The notes: a model not told the origin generated them from the sequence alone. A DNA stretch of 64,000 bases from Devosia indica (GCF_003056405.1 NZ_PYVZ01000010.1:62001-126000), one strand, 5' to 3'; counted from the stretch's first letter, positions 17,255 to 27,381 are shown. A program made the numbers and translations.

Positions 17255-18178
17255 CTACTCCGCGCCGCCGCCGGCGGTTTGCAGCCAGGCTTCACCGCAG
17301 GCCTTGGCCAGTTCGCGGATGCGCAGGATGTAGCTCTGGCGCTCGGTGACCGAGATCACGCCGCGCGCGTCGAGCATGTTGAAATTATGCGAAGCCTTGA
17401 CGACGTGCTCATAGGCCGGGATCGCCATGGTCTGGCGATTGCCCTCGGCGCCTTTTTCGAGAATGGCGCGGCATTCCTTTTCCGCATCCTCAAAATGGCG
17501 GAACAGCATCTCGGTATCGGCCGCCTCGAAATTGTATTTCGAGCTTTCCTGCTCATTCTGCAGGAAGACGTCGCCATAGGTGACTTTCTCGTCGCCCGTC
17601 CGGCCGTTGAAGTTGAGGTCATAGACGTTCTCGACGCCCTGCACATACATGGCGAGGCGCTCAAGACCATAGGTGATCTCGCCCGGCACGGGGGCACACT
17701 CAAAGCCGGCAACCTGCTGGAAATAGGTGAACTGGCTGACTTCCATGCCATCGCACCAGCATTCCCAGCCCAGCCCCCAGGCGCCCAGGGTCGGGCTTTC
17801 CCAGTCGTCCTCGACAAAGCGCACGTCATGCACACTCTGGTCGAGGCCGATAGCGGCCAGCGAGTCGAGATAGAGCTGCTGGATGTTGTCGGGCGATGGC
17901 TTCAGGATCACCTGGAATTGGTAATAATGCTGCAGCCGATTGGGGTTCTCGCCATAGCGCCCATCGGTCGGGCGGCGGGATGGCTGCACATAAGCCGCCT
18001 TCCAGTGCTTGGGCCCCAGGGCGCGCAAAGTCGTCGCCGTGTGGAAGGTTCCCGCGCCCATCTGCATGTCGTAGGGCTGCAGGATCACGCAACCCTGCTC
18101 GGCCCAGAATTGCTGCAGCGTCAGGATCAGACCCTGGAAGGAATTCTTCGGGTCCATGTGGGCGGGGCGAGAGGTCAT
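17255..18178 (-). CDS. glyQ: Glycyl-tRNA synthetase alpha subunit
   Basis: A 307-residue protein, full length for the alpha chain. It shows the class II aminoacylation core: [54 protein letters not shown] and WEVWC-like [17 protein letters not shown]. It charges tRNA-Gly together with GlyS. The gene is transcribed towards glyS but is separated from it by 5.3 kb that includes three plus-strand genes, so glyS must be expressed from another promoter. Confidence 0.97.
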   Translation of the reverse strand: MTSRPAHMDPKNSFQGLILTLQQFWAEQGCVILQPYDMQMGAGTFHTATTLRALGPKHWKAAYVQPSRRPTDGRYGENPNRLQHYYQFQVILKPSPDNIQQLYLDSLAAIGLDQSVHDVRFVEDDWESPTLGAWGLGWECWCDGMEVSQFTYFQQVAGFECAPVPGEITYGLERLAMYVQGVENVYDLNFNGRTGDEKVTYGDVFLQNEQESSKYNFEAADTEMLFRHFEDAEKECRAILEKGAEGNRQTMAIPAYEHVVKASHNFNMLDARGVISVTERQSYILRIRELAKACGEAWLQTAGGGAE

Positions 18179-18294
18179 GTCAAAAGTCCTGCAATGAAGC
18201 GGACAAAGCTCTAGTGGGGTGTGCCGGAGCGGTCAATGGCGCGGAGGACAAAGCCTGCATTGACACACAATGGCGGTCTCCCGCAGATGCAACC

Positions 18295-19158
18295 ATGAGC
18301 GCCACGGACCTCGACCTTCTTGCCTATCTCGGCCATCCGAAAGCCATCCTGCTTGGAGCCGGTGGCGAAGCCCGAGTCTATGCGCTGGATGATGCGCGTG
18401 TTGTTCGCATTTTGCGGGCCGGGGCAGCGCTGGCAGACGCTGAACAAAGGGCCAGCCTGATGGCTGAGATCCAGACTGGTGCCCGGCATTTGACGTTTCA
18501 AGTTCCGTCGGTGGACAGTGTGCAGGCATGGAATGGGCGCGTTTTCAGCGTTGAACCCAGATTATCGGGGCAGCCGGTCTCGCAGCGCCTGGGGAGCGTG
18601 TCCGGCACCGAGCGAACCGACTTACTTCTCAACTATCTCAACGTGGTCGGCCAGATCAGGACAATATCAATCGACCGCCCCAGCTACGGCCCACTGCTCG
18701 GCGGCGCGGAGCTGCACAAGCGTGAGTGGAGAAGCTTTCTTCGCGCCAGGCTGGAACGGAGCCTTGCAAGCTGTCCCACTGACCTGCGCCCCGCCGTGGC
18801 GGCGATGCGGGATATCGACCTGCCGGTGCCGTCCCAAGCCGCGCTTGTGCATATGGACTATTTTCCGGGAAATGTGCTCTCGCAAGGCAGCTCGGTCACT
18901 GCTGTACTCGACTTTGGACCATCGACCATATTCGGCGATCCGCGCATGGATGCCTGGAGCGCCGTCGCCTATCTAGATACCGAAATATCGCCAGACGCAA
19001 CTGAGGCCGACCGCAAACTGGCCATGGGCTGGCTTGCGAAACACAATCTCACACCCCATTACCCAGACGCCAAGCGTTGGCTGGCGGCTTATTGGTCCTT
19101 TGCGGCAGACGATCAAGCGTTGATGAGCTGGTGCAGGCGAATTCTGGCCAAGCGCTAG
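18295..19158 (+). CDS. Aminoglycoside phosphotransferase-like kinase
   Basis: A 287-residue APH-fold protein. It has the Brenner-type catalytic motif VHMDYFPGNVL (H-x-D-x-x-x-x-N) and the metal-binding AVLDFGPSTIFGDP downstream. The N-terminal lobe contains GAGGEARVYALDDARVVRIL. Family members phosphorylate small molecules such as choline, homoserine or antibiotics; the substrate is not evident. The start is the ATG at 18295 because the open frame upstream runs antisense through glyQ. It ends convergently, overlapping the next minus-strand gene by 4 bp. Confidence 0.8.
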   Translation: MSATDLDLLAYLGHPKAILLGAGGEARVYALDDARVVRILRAGAALADAEQRASLMAEIQTGARHLTFQVPSVDSVQAWNGRVFSVEPRLSGQPVSQRLGSVSGTERTDLLLNYLNVVGQIRTISIDRPSYGPLLGGAELHKREWRSFLRARLERSLASCPTDLRPAVAAMRDIDLPVPSQAALVHMDYFPGNVLSQGSSVTAVLDFGPSTIFGDPRMDAWSAVAYLDTEISPDATEADRKLAMGWLAKHNLTPHYPDAKRWLAAYWSFAADDQALMSWCRRILAKR

Positions 19159-19376
19159 TCGCGATCCCCGTCCTTTGGCCGGTAGGTTCCGTCCTCGTCG
19201 CGCTTGAGGTCGATGACGCCGGGCTTGGCGCGTTCGGCGCGGTCGCGCTCGCGGGCGATGCGTTTGGCTTCTTCGGCGTCGTGATTGAACTTGTTGGTCC
19301 AATCCTTCCAGATGCGGCGAATGCCGAAATAGATCAGCAGGCCGAGGCCGACAAAGAGCAGTATGCGCAGGAGCAT
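19155..19376 (-). CDS. Small single-pass membrane protein
   Basis: A 73-residue protein: an N-terminal helix MLLRILLFVGLGLLIYFGIR followed by a highly charged tail rich in Arg, Asp and Glu and ending in KRDEDGTYRPKDGDRD. No family is recognised. It starts 10 bp after the S49 peptidase gene ends, so it is probably co-transcribed and may be an accessory membrane protein. Confidence 0.6.
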   Translation of the reverse strand: MLLRILLFVGLGLLIYFGIRRIWKDWTNKFNHDAEEAKRIARERDRAERAKPGVIDLKRDEDGTYRPKDGDRD

Positions 19377-19386
19377 GCTTTAAGAC

Positions 19387-20232
19387 CTAGAGACCGATCC
19401 GCGCCCACCAGGCGCGATCCTCGAAAGACGTGGTGACGTCCTCTACCATGCCCTGAGCGGAAAATCCCAGCCGAGGCAAAGCGAAGAAGGGACGTTTGGG
19501 CGCGATGGGCTTGAGCACCACTTCGGGGCCAAAGCGCTGCCGCAGAACGGTGTGCAAATCGCCGACGGCATCGACAAGGCCCAATTCCACGCCTCGCAGG
19601 CCGGTCCACCATTCGCCGGTGAACAGGGTATCGTCATCGGCATTGAGCCGACCGCGGCGCCCGGCCTTTACGTGGTCGATAAAGACCTGATGGATATCAA
19701 GTTCGAAGCGCTTGATGCGCTCCACGTCCTCGGCCTTTTCGGGCAGGAAGGGGTCGAGCGTGGACTTGTTCCGGCCTGCCGTGTGCACGCGGCGCTCGAT
19801 GCCGAGCTTGCCGATGGCGTCGACAAAGCCGAAGGTCGCCATGATGACGCCGATGGAGCCGACAATCGAGGACGGATCGACAAAGATTTCGTCTCCGGCC
19901 ACGGCGATGAAGTAACCGCCAGAGGCGGCCGCGTCCTCAACAAACACCAGCACGGGCTTGTTGTGCTCATTGGCCAGATCGCGAATGCGCTTTGAAATCA
20001 GCCGGCTCTGCACCGGCGAACCGCCGGGCGAATTGATGACAATGGCGACGGCGGGCGCCGATTTGATGGTAAAAGCCTTGGCCAGCAGCGGTTCGACCGC
20101 GGCGATATTGAGCCGGCCGGGGCGCTGTTCGGCGGCGATCACGCCCTGCAGGCGCACAACCGGAATGACGGGCGGGCGATGGATCAGTCGGCTCAGCCAA
20201 TTGCGCTTGGTGCCCGCGGGCGTCTCGGTCAT
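19387..20232 (-). CDS. S49 family serine peptidase (SohB/SppA-like)
   Basis: A 281-residue protein of the short SohB/SppA type. The nucleophile is the Ser of AAASGGYFIAVAGDEIF and the likely general base is the Lys in GRNKSTLDPFLPE. VAIVINSPGGSPVQS and SIVGSIGVIMATFGF are the usual surrounding blocks. No clear N-terminal signal helix is seen, so it may act at the inner face of the membrane or be cytoplasmic. Such peptidases degrade signal-peptide remnants and membrane protein fragments. Gene order methyltransferase-S49 peptidase-glyQ recurs in related genomes as I recall. Confidence 0.9.
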   Translation of the reverse strand: MTETPAGTKRNWLSRLIHRPPVIPVVRLQGVIAAEQRPGRLNIAAVEPLLAKAFTIKSAPAVAIVINSPGGSPVQSRLISKRIRDLANEHNKPVLVFVEDAAASGGYFIAVAGDEIFVDPSSIVGSIGVIMATFGFVDAIGKLGIERRVHTAGRNKSTLDPFLPEKAEDVERIKRFELDIHQVFIDHVKAGRRGRLNADDDTLFTGEWWTGLRGVELGLVDAVGDLHTVLRQRFGPEVVLKPIAPKRPFFALPRLGFSAQGMVEDVTTSFEDRAWWARIGL

Positions 20233-20279
20233 GTGTGCTCCCCTGGATGTTCAGCTCATTTAGGCAGGCCCTGGCACCA

Positions 20280-21065
20280 TTACCAGTCCAGCACCGCCGT
20301 GCCGCGCAAAATGGAGTCGAATTCGGGGGCAAAGTCATTGCCCTGGTCGCCGTGCAGGGGGCGCGTAGCCAACAGTCTCAAGGGCGCCCGCGACCCCTTG
20401 TTGCCGCGTACGAGGACGCGGGACGCCGGTGCCCCCGGCCGCGGACAAAGCGGCAATATCACAATGCCGCCAAAACGGCGGTCAAAGGCCGCCAGCAGGG
20501 ACGCCAGACCTTCGGCGGGATAGATGAGTATTGCCGTGCCGCCGGCGCTGGCCGCCGTCGCGGCGCATTTCACCCAGGTTTCGAGGCCATCGGTGTCCAT
20601 GTGACGCGCATCGGCGCGCGCATTGTCCGGCGCATGCGTGCCCTGACCTGCGCCGAAATAAGGCGGGTTGGCGATCACCACATCATAGGCATTGTCCTTC
20701 AGACCAGCGGCGCGCCGGTCCGCGCCCTTGGCCAGAATATCGAGGGCCAGCACCTCGGCCCGTCCAGCAAGGCCGTTCTGGGCGGCATTGTCCCGCGCCA
20801 GCGCCAGCGCCGCTTCGTCCCGCTCGACCAGACAGGCCTTTTCAGCGAGCCTCATGGCCAGCGCGCTTAGCCCGGCCGTCCCCACGCCCGCGCCCAGATC
20901 GAGCACGTTGCGCGTGCCCGCAGGCACAGCGGCGCCGAGCAGGACACTGTCCAGTCCGGCGCGAAAACCGGTTCGGGGCTGCGACAGAGTGAGCCGCCCG
21001 CCCAAAAAGGCATCGCGCGTTATGGTTTGATGTTTTACAAACTGGGCAGGCTGGTCTAGGGACAT
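20280..21065 (-). CDS. tRNA1(Val) A37 N6-methyltransferase-like (TrmN6 family)
   Basis: A 261-residue class I SAM methyltransferase. The SAM loop is VLDLGAGVGTAGLSA and the catalytic motif is VIANPPYFGAG, the N-P-P-Y form used for exocyclic amino groups of bases, as in TrmN6/YfiC. The N-terminus TRDAFLGGRLTLSQPRTGFRAGLD is typical of that family. I start at MSLDQPAQF (21065) since homology begins there, although the frame is open to 21182. It is divergent from the polyprenyl synthase gene. Confidence 0.82.
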   Translation of the reverse strand: MSLDQPAQFVKHQTITRDAFLGGRLTLSQPRTGFRAGLDSVLLGAAVPAGTRNVLDLGAGVGTAGLSALAMRLAEKACLVERDEAALALARDNAAQNGLAGRAEVLALDILAKGADRRAAGLKDNAYDVVIANPPYFGAGQGTHAPDNARADARHMDTDGLETWVKCAATAASAGGTAILIYPAEGLASLLAAFDRRFGGIVILPLCPRPGAPASRVLVRGNKGSRAPLRLLATRPLHGDQGNDFAPEFDSILRGTAVLDW

Positions 21066-21153
21066 CGCAACCGGAAGGCTGGTTTTGCCCGAACCATACA
21101 TGGCTGGGCATGGCGGTCTCAACCCGAATTGCCCTTCAGGCATCAAGGACTTT

Positions 21154-22173
21154 ATGGCGGTGTCAGTTCTGCCCAAGATCAATCAGGCGCCAGAGATGAA
21201 CCCGGTGGAGCGGCTGATGGCCGCCACCGCGGATGACATGGCGCGCGTCAATGCCCTTATTCTGGAGCGCGCCGAAAGCCATGTCGATATGGTGCCCGAG
21301 CTGGCGCGCTACCTGATCGAAAGCGGCGGCAAGCGCCTGCGGCCCATGCTGACGGTCGCCGCCGCAATCCTGTTCGGCAAAGGCAATGGCAGCGCCATCA
21401 ATTTTGCCGCCGCTGTCGAGTTCATGCACAATGCCACGCTGCTGCATGACGATGTGGTGGACGAAAGCGATATGCGCCGTGGCAAGCCGGCGGCCCGCAT
21501 GGTCTGGGGCAACAAGGCCTCGATCCTGGTTGGTGACTTCCTGCTCGGCCAAGCCTTTATGATGATGGTGGAAACCCGTGATGTCGATGCACTCGGGGTG
21601 CTGTCCGCCGCCTCCGCCGTGATGGCGGAAGGTGAAGTCTTCCAGCTCGCCAAGACTGGCGATCTCGATACCAGTGCCGCCGATTATGCCGAGGTGATCC
21701 GCGCCAAGACCGCCGTGCTGTTCGAGGCTGCCTGCGAGGTCGGTGCCATGTCGGGCGGAGCCGACGAGGCCGGCCGCAAGGCGCTGGCGCTTTATGGGCT
21801 GGAGCTGGGCAATGCCTTCCAGCTTGTCGATGACGCGCTCGATTATGGCGGGCAGTCTGGCACGCTGGGCAAGAATGTCGGCGACGATCTGCGCGAAGGC
21901 AAGATGACCCTGCCAGTGATCCTGGCGCTGCAGGCCGCCAGTGAAAGCGAGCGCGCGCTGATCGCTTCGGCCTTGGGCAATGCGGACGCCACAGACCTCG
22001 AAGTGCACCAGGTGGTCGCCATCTTCAACCGCTACGAGACGCTGAAAAGGACTCTGGAAAAGGCGCAGGACCATGCTCGGGCCGCTATTGCTGCGCTCGA
22101 TCAACTGCCCGACAGCGAGATGAAATCCATTCTCGCCGATGTAGTGGTGCACAGCGTCAGCCGCGCGAGCTAA
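21154..22173 (+). CDS. ispB: Polyprenyl (octa/decaprenyl) diphosphate synthase
   Basis: A 339-residue trans-prenyltransferase. The first Asp-rich motif is in LLHDDVVDESDMRRG and the second in LVDDALDYGG. GGKRLRPML and GDFLLGQAF are further family blocks. It extends farnesyl diphosphate with isopentenyl units for the ubiquinone tail; chain length (often C50 in this order) is inferred. Start MAVSVLPK at 21154 follows AAGGA at 21145-21149. Its C5 substrates come from the pathway of ispH and ispE, also in this window. Confidence 0.92.
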   Translation: MAVSVLPKINQAPEMNPVERLMAATADDMARVNALILERAESHVDMVPELARYLIESGGKRLRPMLTVAAAILFGKGNGSAINFAAAVEFMHNATLLHDDVVDESDMRRGKPAARMVWGNKASILVGDFLLGQAFMMMVETRDVDALGVLSAASAVMAEGEVFQLAKTGDLDTSAADYAEVIRAKTAVLFEAACEVGAMSGGADEAGRKALALYGLELGNAFQLVDDALDYGGQSGTLGKNVGDDLREGKMTLPVILALQAASESERALIASALGNADATDLEVHQVVAIFNRYETLKRTLEKAQDHARAAIAALDQLPDSEMKSILADVVVHSVSRAS

Positions 22174-22175
22174 CC

Positions 22176-24512
22176 CTAGAAGCCCTGCCGGTAGCCGAGC
22201 ATCAGCCCGGAGCCGCTCTGGCCAGCGACGTGGCCTGCGCTGATGGCATGTTTGAGGCCAAGGCTGAACGAGGCCTGGTTGGGCATTCGGGCCTGATAGG
22301 ACAGTCCAAGATCGATTTCCCGGCCAGATGATGCCAGCTCGGCGCTCGCGGTCTGGTTGATGATGCTGCCATCGGCCATGCGGGCAACCGGGCGGGTCAT
22401 TTCGACGGTGCCGGTTTCGATGCGCAGCGGCTGGGAGACGGACAGGGTCAGGCGGTCACCTGCCGCCAGAGCGTCCGCGAAACTGGCGCCGATCTCCATG
22501 CCGGAAAAGGTCAGGCCCGAAAAATCCGTAACCAGGCCGCTGCCGCCGCCCTGGCGCGCCACCGCGCCATATTCGAGGCGGCCGAACAGTGACAGGCCCG
22601 GCGACACCGGCTGTTCCAGTCCCAGGCTCAGCGCGCCGATAGCGCTGCCGGACCCGAAATCGAAGGCCGTGCCGCCATCGAGTCCCATCACCGCTCCCTG
22701 TTCCCCAGCCAGGGTCGCGCCGAAGCGAACCTGCCCGCTGCCGAACGGCAGGGACAGTGTCATGCCACCTCCCGCCAATGCGCCATTGTCCACCGCGCCA
22801 TGTTCGGCGGCAAAGCCATAGGTGGTGAGTTCACCCGTCGCTCCAACCGGGGCAATCGAGGCGACCAGGAGGCTTTCGCCTGCCATGGAGAGCACCGATG
22901 CCTCGCCACCCGCCCCGGCATAGCCGGTCACCGTGCCGGCCAGGTCACCGGTATGGATGAAGTTGAGCCCGTCATGCCCCTGGTCGATGCTGGCCTGCCC
23001 AGGCAGCCGCGGCAGCACGGTGGCAGTTGCAGTCTGCACGGCGCTGGCCGAAGAGACGGAATAAGCGCGATTGAGCGCGTCGAACACCGCCAATTGCTGC
23101 GGTTCGAGCGCGCGGCTGAGAGAATCGCCAAAGCTGGCCGGCGCGACGATGGTGCTTTGAGACAGGCTGTGGCGTTCCGCACTGGCAACGCTGGCGCCGC
23201 TCAACACCGAGACCGAACCAATGGGGCTCAGGGCCGCCCGAATGTCCATCACGCCGTGCCCCCATTCGGTCGAATAGGCATGAGTAACGCCATTGCCATA
23301 GTCGATCGTGCCGGCAAGCGGGACACCCTGGGCGGCGAACCAGGAATTGTCCGCGCTGGCCAACAGGCGCTGCGCCCATTCGGACGGCGTCATGTCGGGG
23401 AAGGCCTCGGCCAGCAGGGCCACGGCTCCGGCCACCTGGGGCGCAACGAAGGATGTGCCGAACCCACTACGATAGTCGGTGTCGCTGCCGTTCCAGGCGG
23501 CCGTGTTGATGCCATCGCCAGCCAGGCAAAACTTGGCCGCCAGGCCGCAGGCCGCCGAGAGCCGAACCGCGCGGGTAATGTCGCCGCTGCCATTGACCTC
23601 GAAATAGCCATTGGCCGCCGCAATCCAGGCTTCGGCCAGGCGTGGTTCGAAATGGGGCAAGGCGGCCATGACATCGCCAGAGGTCAGGCTGTTATTGTTC
23701 GACAATGCCCAGACGATGACACCCGTATTCTGGAAGCTGTCCAGCGCATTGAGATAGGCCTGCCAATTGCCAGAGCCGTAGCCCAGGGTGGCGTTCAGTC
23801 CCTGGGCCGTCGTGGCACCGGGATTGTTGCTGAGATAGGTCTGCAGGTTCAGCGAAGACACCTCAAAGCCCCAGGAATTGTTCTGGGCAGCCGCGTTCAG
23901 CCCTGCCGCCGCCAGGGTACCCGTGGTTACATTGGCAATGTCGAAGCCCGCACCGGTTGGCGCGAATGAAGTGAGGTGCAGATCGGCCCCGGGCGCCACG
24001 CCATGCATGCCGGCGCCATCTTTCACCCCTGCGGCGAGCGAAGCGACAAAGGTACCGTGTCCCTCATCGGGCAGCGCGCCGGTGCTGTTGATGGTCTTGC
24101 CGGCAAATTCCTGATGGGACAGCCGGAAGCCGTCATCGACGATGGCGATGGTTTCACGTGCACCGGTCAGCCCGGCCGAATGGGCCCAGTTCACGCCATG
24201 GAGCACAAAGGCGGCCGACTGCGTGCCGGTTGGCGTGACGCCACACCCAACCGTGGCGCAGCTTGCATCGCTGGCGCGAAATTCGGCCGAGGCGGCAAAT
24301 GCGGCGGCCTGCGCGGCATTGAAGGTGACGCTGCGGGTGCCCCAGGTGGCACTGGGTGCGGGGGTGAAGACATAGCTCGGCACCGAGCTCGATGCGCTGC
24401 TACCGCCAGATCCGCCGCTCGAAGATGACGACGCACCGCCGCCTGAGCAGGCCGCCACCGCGATGGTCAGGCCGATGGCCGCAACGGGCTTGAAAAGGGT
24501 CGAAAAAGGCAC
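22176..24512 (-). CDS. Subtilisin-like autotransporter with a lipoprotein signal
   Basis: A 778-residue protein from a GTG at 24512, which gives an ideal lipoprotein signal (PVAAIGLTIAVAAC, Cys22). A TTG at 24584 would add 24 residues. After a Ser/Gly linker comes an S8 peptidase domain: Asp126 in AIVDDGF, His152 in EGHGTFVAS, Ser354 in FGTSFVAPQVAG, and oxyanion-hole Asn in WALSNNNS. The last ~270 residues are amphipathic beta strands ending in LMLGYRQGF; the terminal Phe is typical of an outer-membrane barrel. This layout resembles the lipidated NalP autotransporter of Neisseria. A 149 bp gap after ispE suggests its own promoter. Confidence 0.83.
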   Translation of the reverse strand: MPFSTLFKPVAAIGLTIAVAACSGGGASSSSSGGSGGSSASSSVPSYVFTPAPSATWGTRSVTFNAAQAAAFAASAEFRASDASCATVGCGVTPTGTQSAAFVLHGVNWAHSAGLTGARETIAIVDDGFRLSHQEFAGKTINSTGALPDEGHGTFVASLAAGVKDGAGMHGVAPGADLHLTSFAPTGAGFDIANVTTGTLAAAGLNAAAQNNSWGFEVSSLNLQTYLSNNPGATTAQGLNATLGYGSGNWQAYLNALDSFQNTGVIVWALSNNNSLTSGDVMAALPHFEPRLAEAWIAAANGYFEVNGSGDITRAVRLSAACGLAAKFCLAGDGINTAAWNGSDTDYRSGFGTSFVAPQVAGAVALLAEAFPDMTPSEWAQRLLASADNSWFAAQGVPLAGTIDYGNGVTHAYSTEWGHGVMDIRAALSPIGSVSVLSGASVASAERHSLSQSTIVAPASFGDSLSRALEPQQLAVFDALNRAYSVSSASAVQTATATVLPRLPGQASIDQGHDGLNFIHTGDLAGTVTGYAGAGGEASVLSMAGESLLVASIAPVGATGELTTYGFAAEHGAVDNGALAGGGMTLSLPFGSGQVRFGATLAGEQGAVMGLDGGTAFDFGSGSAIGALSLGLEQPVSPGLSLFGRLEYGAVARQGGGSGLVTDFSGLTFSGMEIGASFADALAAGDRLTLSVSQPLRIETGTVEMTRPVARMADGSIINQTASAELASSGREIDLGLSYQARMPNQASFSLGLKHAISAGHVAGQSGSGLMLGYRQGF

Positions 24513-24661
24513 GCTCTCGGAATCCGCAACGATGGGAACATCGCCGGCTGCCGCCGGCGCGTTCTCGAATAAATGCGCCCCCAAGATTTAGTAGCAGAAG
24601 CCGCGAAGGCCCAAAACCGGCGACCGGCACTTATGCAATCACATTTGCTGAATGTTCAGCT

Positions 24662-25543
24662 TCAAGCAGCCGGGACGGAAATGGCGGCTGCCGCTGCCCA
24701 ATAGTCCGGATATTGCCGCCGAATGTGATTGGCCGCCTCATGCGCCTGCCCTTCCGAGCCGAACAGGCCGAAGACGGTGGCGCCGGAGCCGGACATGCGC
24801 GAGAGCATGCAACCGGGAGTCTCGGCCACTTCCTCGATGAGCAGACCGATCTCGGGCACCAGCTTGACCGCTGGCGGCTGCAGGTCATTGCGCGTCTCGT
24901 TGAGCCAGAGGCCGAGCTGCGCCGGCCGGGTCAGGGGCTCGGGCAGTGCCGGCAGGGGATAGTTGTCATGGGCACGCAGCCGGCGGAACACGTCGGCAGT
25001 TGCCACGGCTACGCCCGGATTGACCAGGGTCACATGGAGCTGCGGGAAATCGGGCAATGGCGAGAGGATTTCCCCCACGCCGCGCGCCACCAGCGGCCGC
25101 GAGAGCAGGCAAGCGGGCACATCCGCGCCCAAGGTCGCTGCCAGATCGGCCAGATCGGCAACCGGCACCGGCTCAGCGGCCAGACCTGCCATGATGCGCA
25201 AAGCGGCAGCCGCATCGGCCGAACCGCCCCCGATCCCGGCAGCGACAGGCAGGTTCTTGGTCAGATGCAGATTGAGACCCGGTGGCGAAAGCTCTGGCCA
25301 ACGGGCACGAAAGGCCGCGATGGCCTTAAGCACCAGATTGTTTGGCCCGGCGCCAAGACCGCGCGAAAATGGACCGGATATGGTCAGGCTGTCCTCGTCC
25401 GCCGGGAGCGCTGCGAGCTCATCGAAAATATCGGCGAACACGATCAGGCTTTCGAGATCGTGGTAGCCGTCTTCGCGCCGACGTGTGACATGCAGCGCCA
25501 GATTGATCTTGGCTGGCGCCGTCTGAACAATAGCCTCGACCAT
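24662..25543 (-). CDS. ispE: 4-diphosphocytidyl-2-C-methyl-D-erythritol kinase
   Basis: A 293-residue GHMP kinase. It has the IspE N-terminus APAKINLALHVTRRREDGYHDLESL and the ATP-binding PVAAGIGGGSADAAAAL near residue 95, and the late MSGSGATVFGLF motif. It phosphorylates CDP-methylerythritol in the non-mevalonate isoprenoid route. It starts 7 bp after the TPR gene stops, so it is the third gene of an ETF-QO/TPR/ispE run on the minus strand. Confidence 0.95.
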   Translation of the reverse strand: MVEAIVQTAPAKINLALHVTRRREDGYHDLESLIVFADIFDELAALPADEDSLTISGPFSRGLGAGPNNLVLKAIAAFRARWPELSPPGLNLHLTKNLPVAAGIGGGSADAAAALRIMAGLAAEPVPVADLADLAATLGADVPACLLSRPLVARGVGEILSPLPDFPQLHVTLVNPGVAVATADVFRRLRAHDNYPLPALPEPLTRPAQLGLWLNETRNDLQPPAVKLVPEIGLLIEEVAETPGCMLSRMSGSGATVFGLFGSEGQAHEAANHIRRQYPDYWAAAAAISVPAA

Positions 25544-25550
25544 GGGCGGA

Positions 25551-27284
25551 CTATTGGGTTTCGGCGGCGGGCGTCAGCCCCTCGGCAAGCTTGGGTCCAA
25601 CCCGTTCGGCCACATTGCCCGTCTCGTCGACCGAGCGGGCGATGTTCCACTGAAAGCGCGCTTCGAGCTTGCGCCCGACTTTCCAATAGGCATCGCCCAG
25701 ATGATCGTTGATCTCAGGATCATTGGGCAGCAGCATGACCGCGCGTTCCAGCGTTTCCACGGCCTCTTCCATGCGGTCGAGCTTGTAGAAGGCCCAGCCG
25801 AGCGAATCGATGATGTAGCCATCCTGCGGCTGGGCGGCGACGGCCTTCTCGATCATTTCGAGCGCCCGCACCAGATGCATGTCCTGATCGATCCAGCTAT
25901 AGCCCAGATAGTTGAGGACCTGGGGCTGATCCGGATTGAGCTCGAGGGCCTTGAGGAAGTCGGCTTCGGCCCTGGGCCATTCCTTGGCGCGCTCATAGGC
26001 AATGCCGCGGACATAATAGAAGCGCCAATCGGCCGGAGATTCGCCGCCGGTTATCTCCAGCGCCTTGGTATAGGCCTCGGCGGCAGCCAGGTAGTCCTCG
26101 TCATAGCGCAGCAGATCGCCCAGCACGGACACTGCGTCGAGATCGTCGGGGCGCGTGGCGACGATATTGTTGAGACGGCGAATGGCTTCGGCACGGTCGC
26201 CGGTGGTATCCAGATTCTGGGCCACGCGCACGACAGCCATCGGCTTCATGGCCGAATTTGCCGGAATGGCATCATAAATCTGGTTGGCGGCCTGATGCTG
26301 CCCGGCAATGTCGAGCAATTGCCCCAGCGCCAGCGAGATGACATCGGCACCGGGATCGAGATAGACGCCAAGGCGCAGGAAGACCAGCGCCAGATCGGAG
26401 CTGCCATCGCGCGACAGGGCCACGCCAATGCCGTGGAACATTTCAGCGGCGCCGATCTGCACATTGGCGGCAAACACGCCCGGACGACGACCGGCTTCGA
26501 TCGATTCGCGGACGATTTCGATAATTGGGTGGGTCAGACCTTCGCTCTCGAAAGCGTCAAGCACGTCACTGGCCTCGTCGAAGCGTCCGGCATTGGCCAG
26601 CATGCGGGCATAGACCTCGGCCATGCGCGCCACATAGGGCTCTGCCTCGAAGGCGCGTGCGGCCAGCTCCAGAGCAAGTTCAGTATCGCCTGCGGCCTCG
26701 GCCATCAGCGCGCGATGGAACACCAGGAACTCGTCGAGCCCGTTGGCGCCGAGCTGCTCCATCAAGGCCTGCGCGTCATCGCCGCGGTTGTCACCGACCA
26801 TGGCCCAGGCACGCAGAATGCCGGCCGTAATGCCGCTAAAGCTGTCCTGCGAAATCTGGCTGAGCTGCCGCACGGCGGAATCGTAGCGCCTTTCCTTGAG
26901 CGCCTCGGAGGCCACCACCAGCTCGGCCAGCTCATTGGCCGGATCGAGTTCGAGCATGCGCCGCGCCGTGGAGGCGGCCTTGCCGATCTGCCCATCGGTG
27001 GCGAGCGCCACAAAGGCCCGTTCGACCAGAATGGGATTGTCCCAATCGGCCTGGGCAGCATCGGAGAAATAGCGCGCGGCCTCGTCCGTCCGCAGATCCT
27101 TGAGCGCCTGCTGCCCGGCCATATAGGAGCCAGTGACGCTGGGCCGGAACAGTTTGAGCATGTCCTGCGCGGCCTGACGCAAGCCCGCAGATGCCTCGCT
27201 CTGGGCCGCCAGGGGTGTCGCCATCAGGGCAAGCATGGCAGCCATTGCGAGGCGCCATACCGGTCGATTGGAAAGCAGGGTCAC
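25551..27284 (-). CDS. Exported tetratricopeptide repeat protein
   Basis: A 577-residue protein with a signal peptide (LAMAAMLALMATPLAAQ) followed by TPR helices along most of its length, for example ALELNPDQPQVLNYLGYSWIDQ and GYIIDSLGWAFYKLDRMEEAVETLERAV. The repeats form a periplasmic protein-binding superhelix. Function is unassigned, but this position between ETF-QO and ispE is common in the order as I recall. Confidence 0.87.
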   Translation of the reverse strand: MTLLSNRPVWRLAMAAMLALMATPLAAQSEASAGLRQAAQDMLKLFRPSVTGSYMAGQQALKDLRTDEAARYFSDAAQADWDNPILVERAFVALATDGQIGKAASTARRMLELDPANELAELVVASEALKERRYDSAVRQLSQISQDSFSGITAGILRAWAMVGDNRGDDAQALMEQLGANGLDEFLVFHRALMAEAAGDTELALELAARAFEAEPYVARMAEVYARMLANAGRFDEASDVLDAFESEGLTHPIIEIVRESIEAGRRPGVFAANVQIGAAEMFHGIGVALSRDGSSDLALVFLRLGVYLDPGADVISLALGQLLDIAGQHQAANQIYDAIPANSAMKPMAVVRVAQNLDTTGDRAEAIRRLNNIVATRPDDLDAVSVLGDLLRYDEDYLAAAEAYTKALEITGGESPADWRFYYVRGIAYERAKEWPRAEADFLKALELNPDQPQVLNYLGYSWIDQDMHLVRALEMIEKAVAAQPQDGYIIDSLGWAFYKLDRMEEAVETLERAVMLLPNDPEINDHLGDAYWKVGRKLEARFQWNIARSVDETGNVAERVGPKLAEGLTPAAETQ

Positions 27285-27381
27285 GTGCTCAAATTCTCCC
27301 TATGCCATTGCTGGCTGCGTTTGGGCGCAAAGATTGTCCGTTTTGCGACTGCGCCGCAAGGGCAGCGCCCGCTTCGCATGG

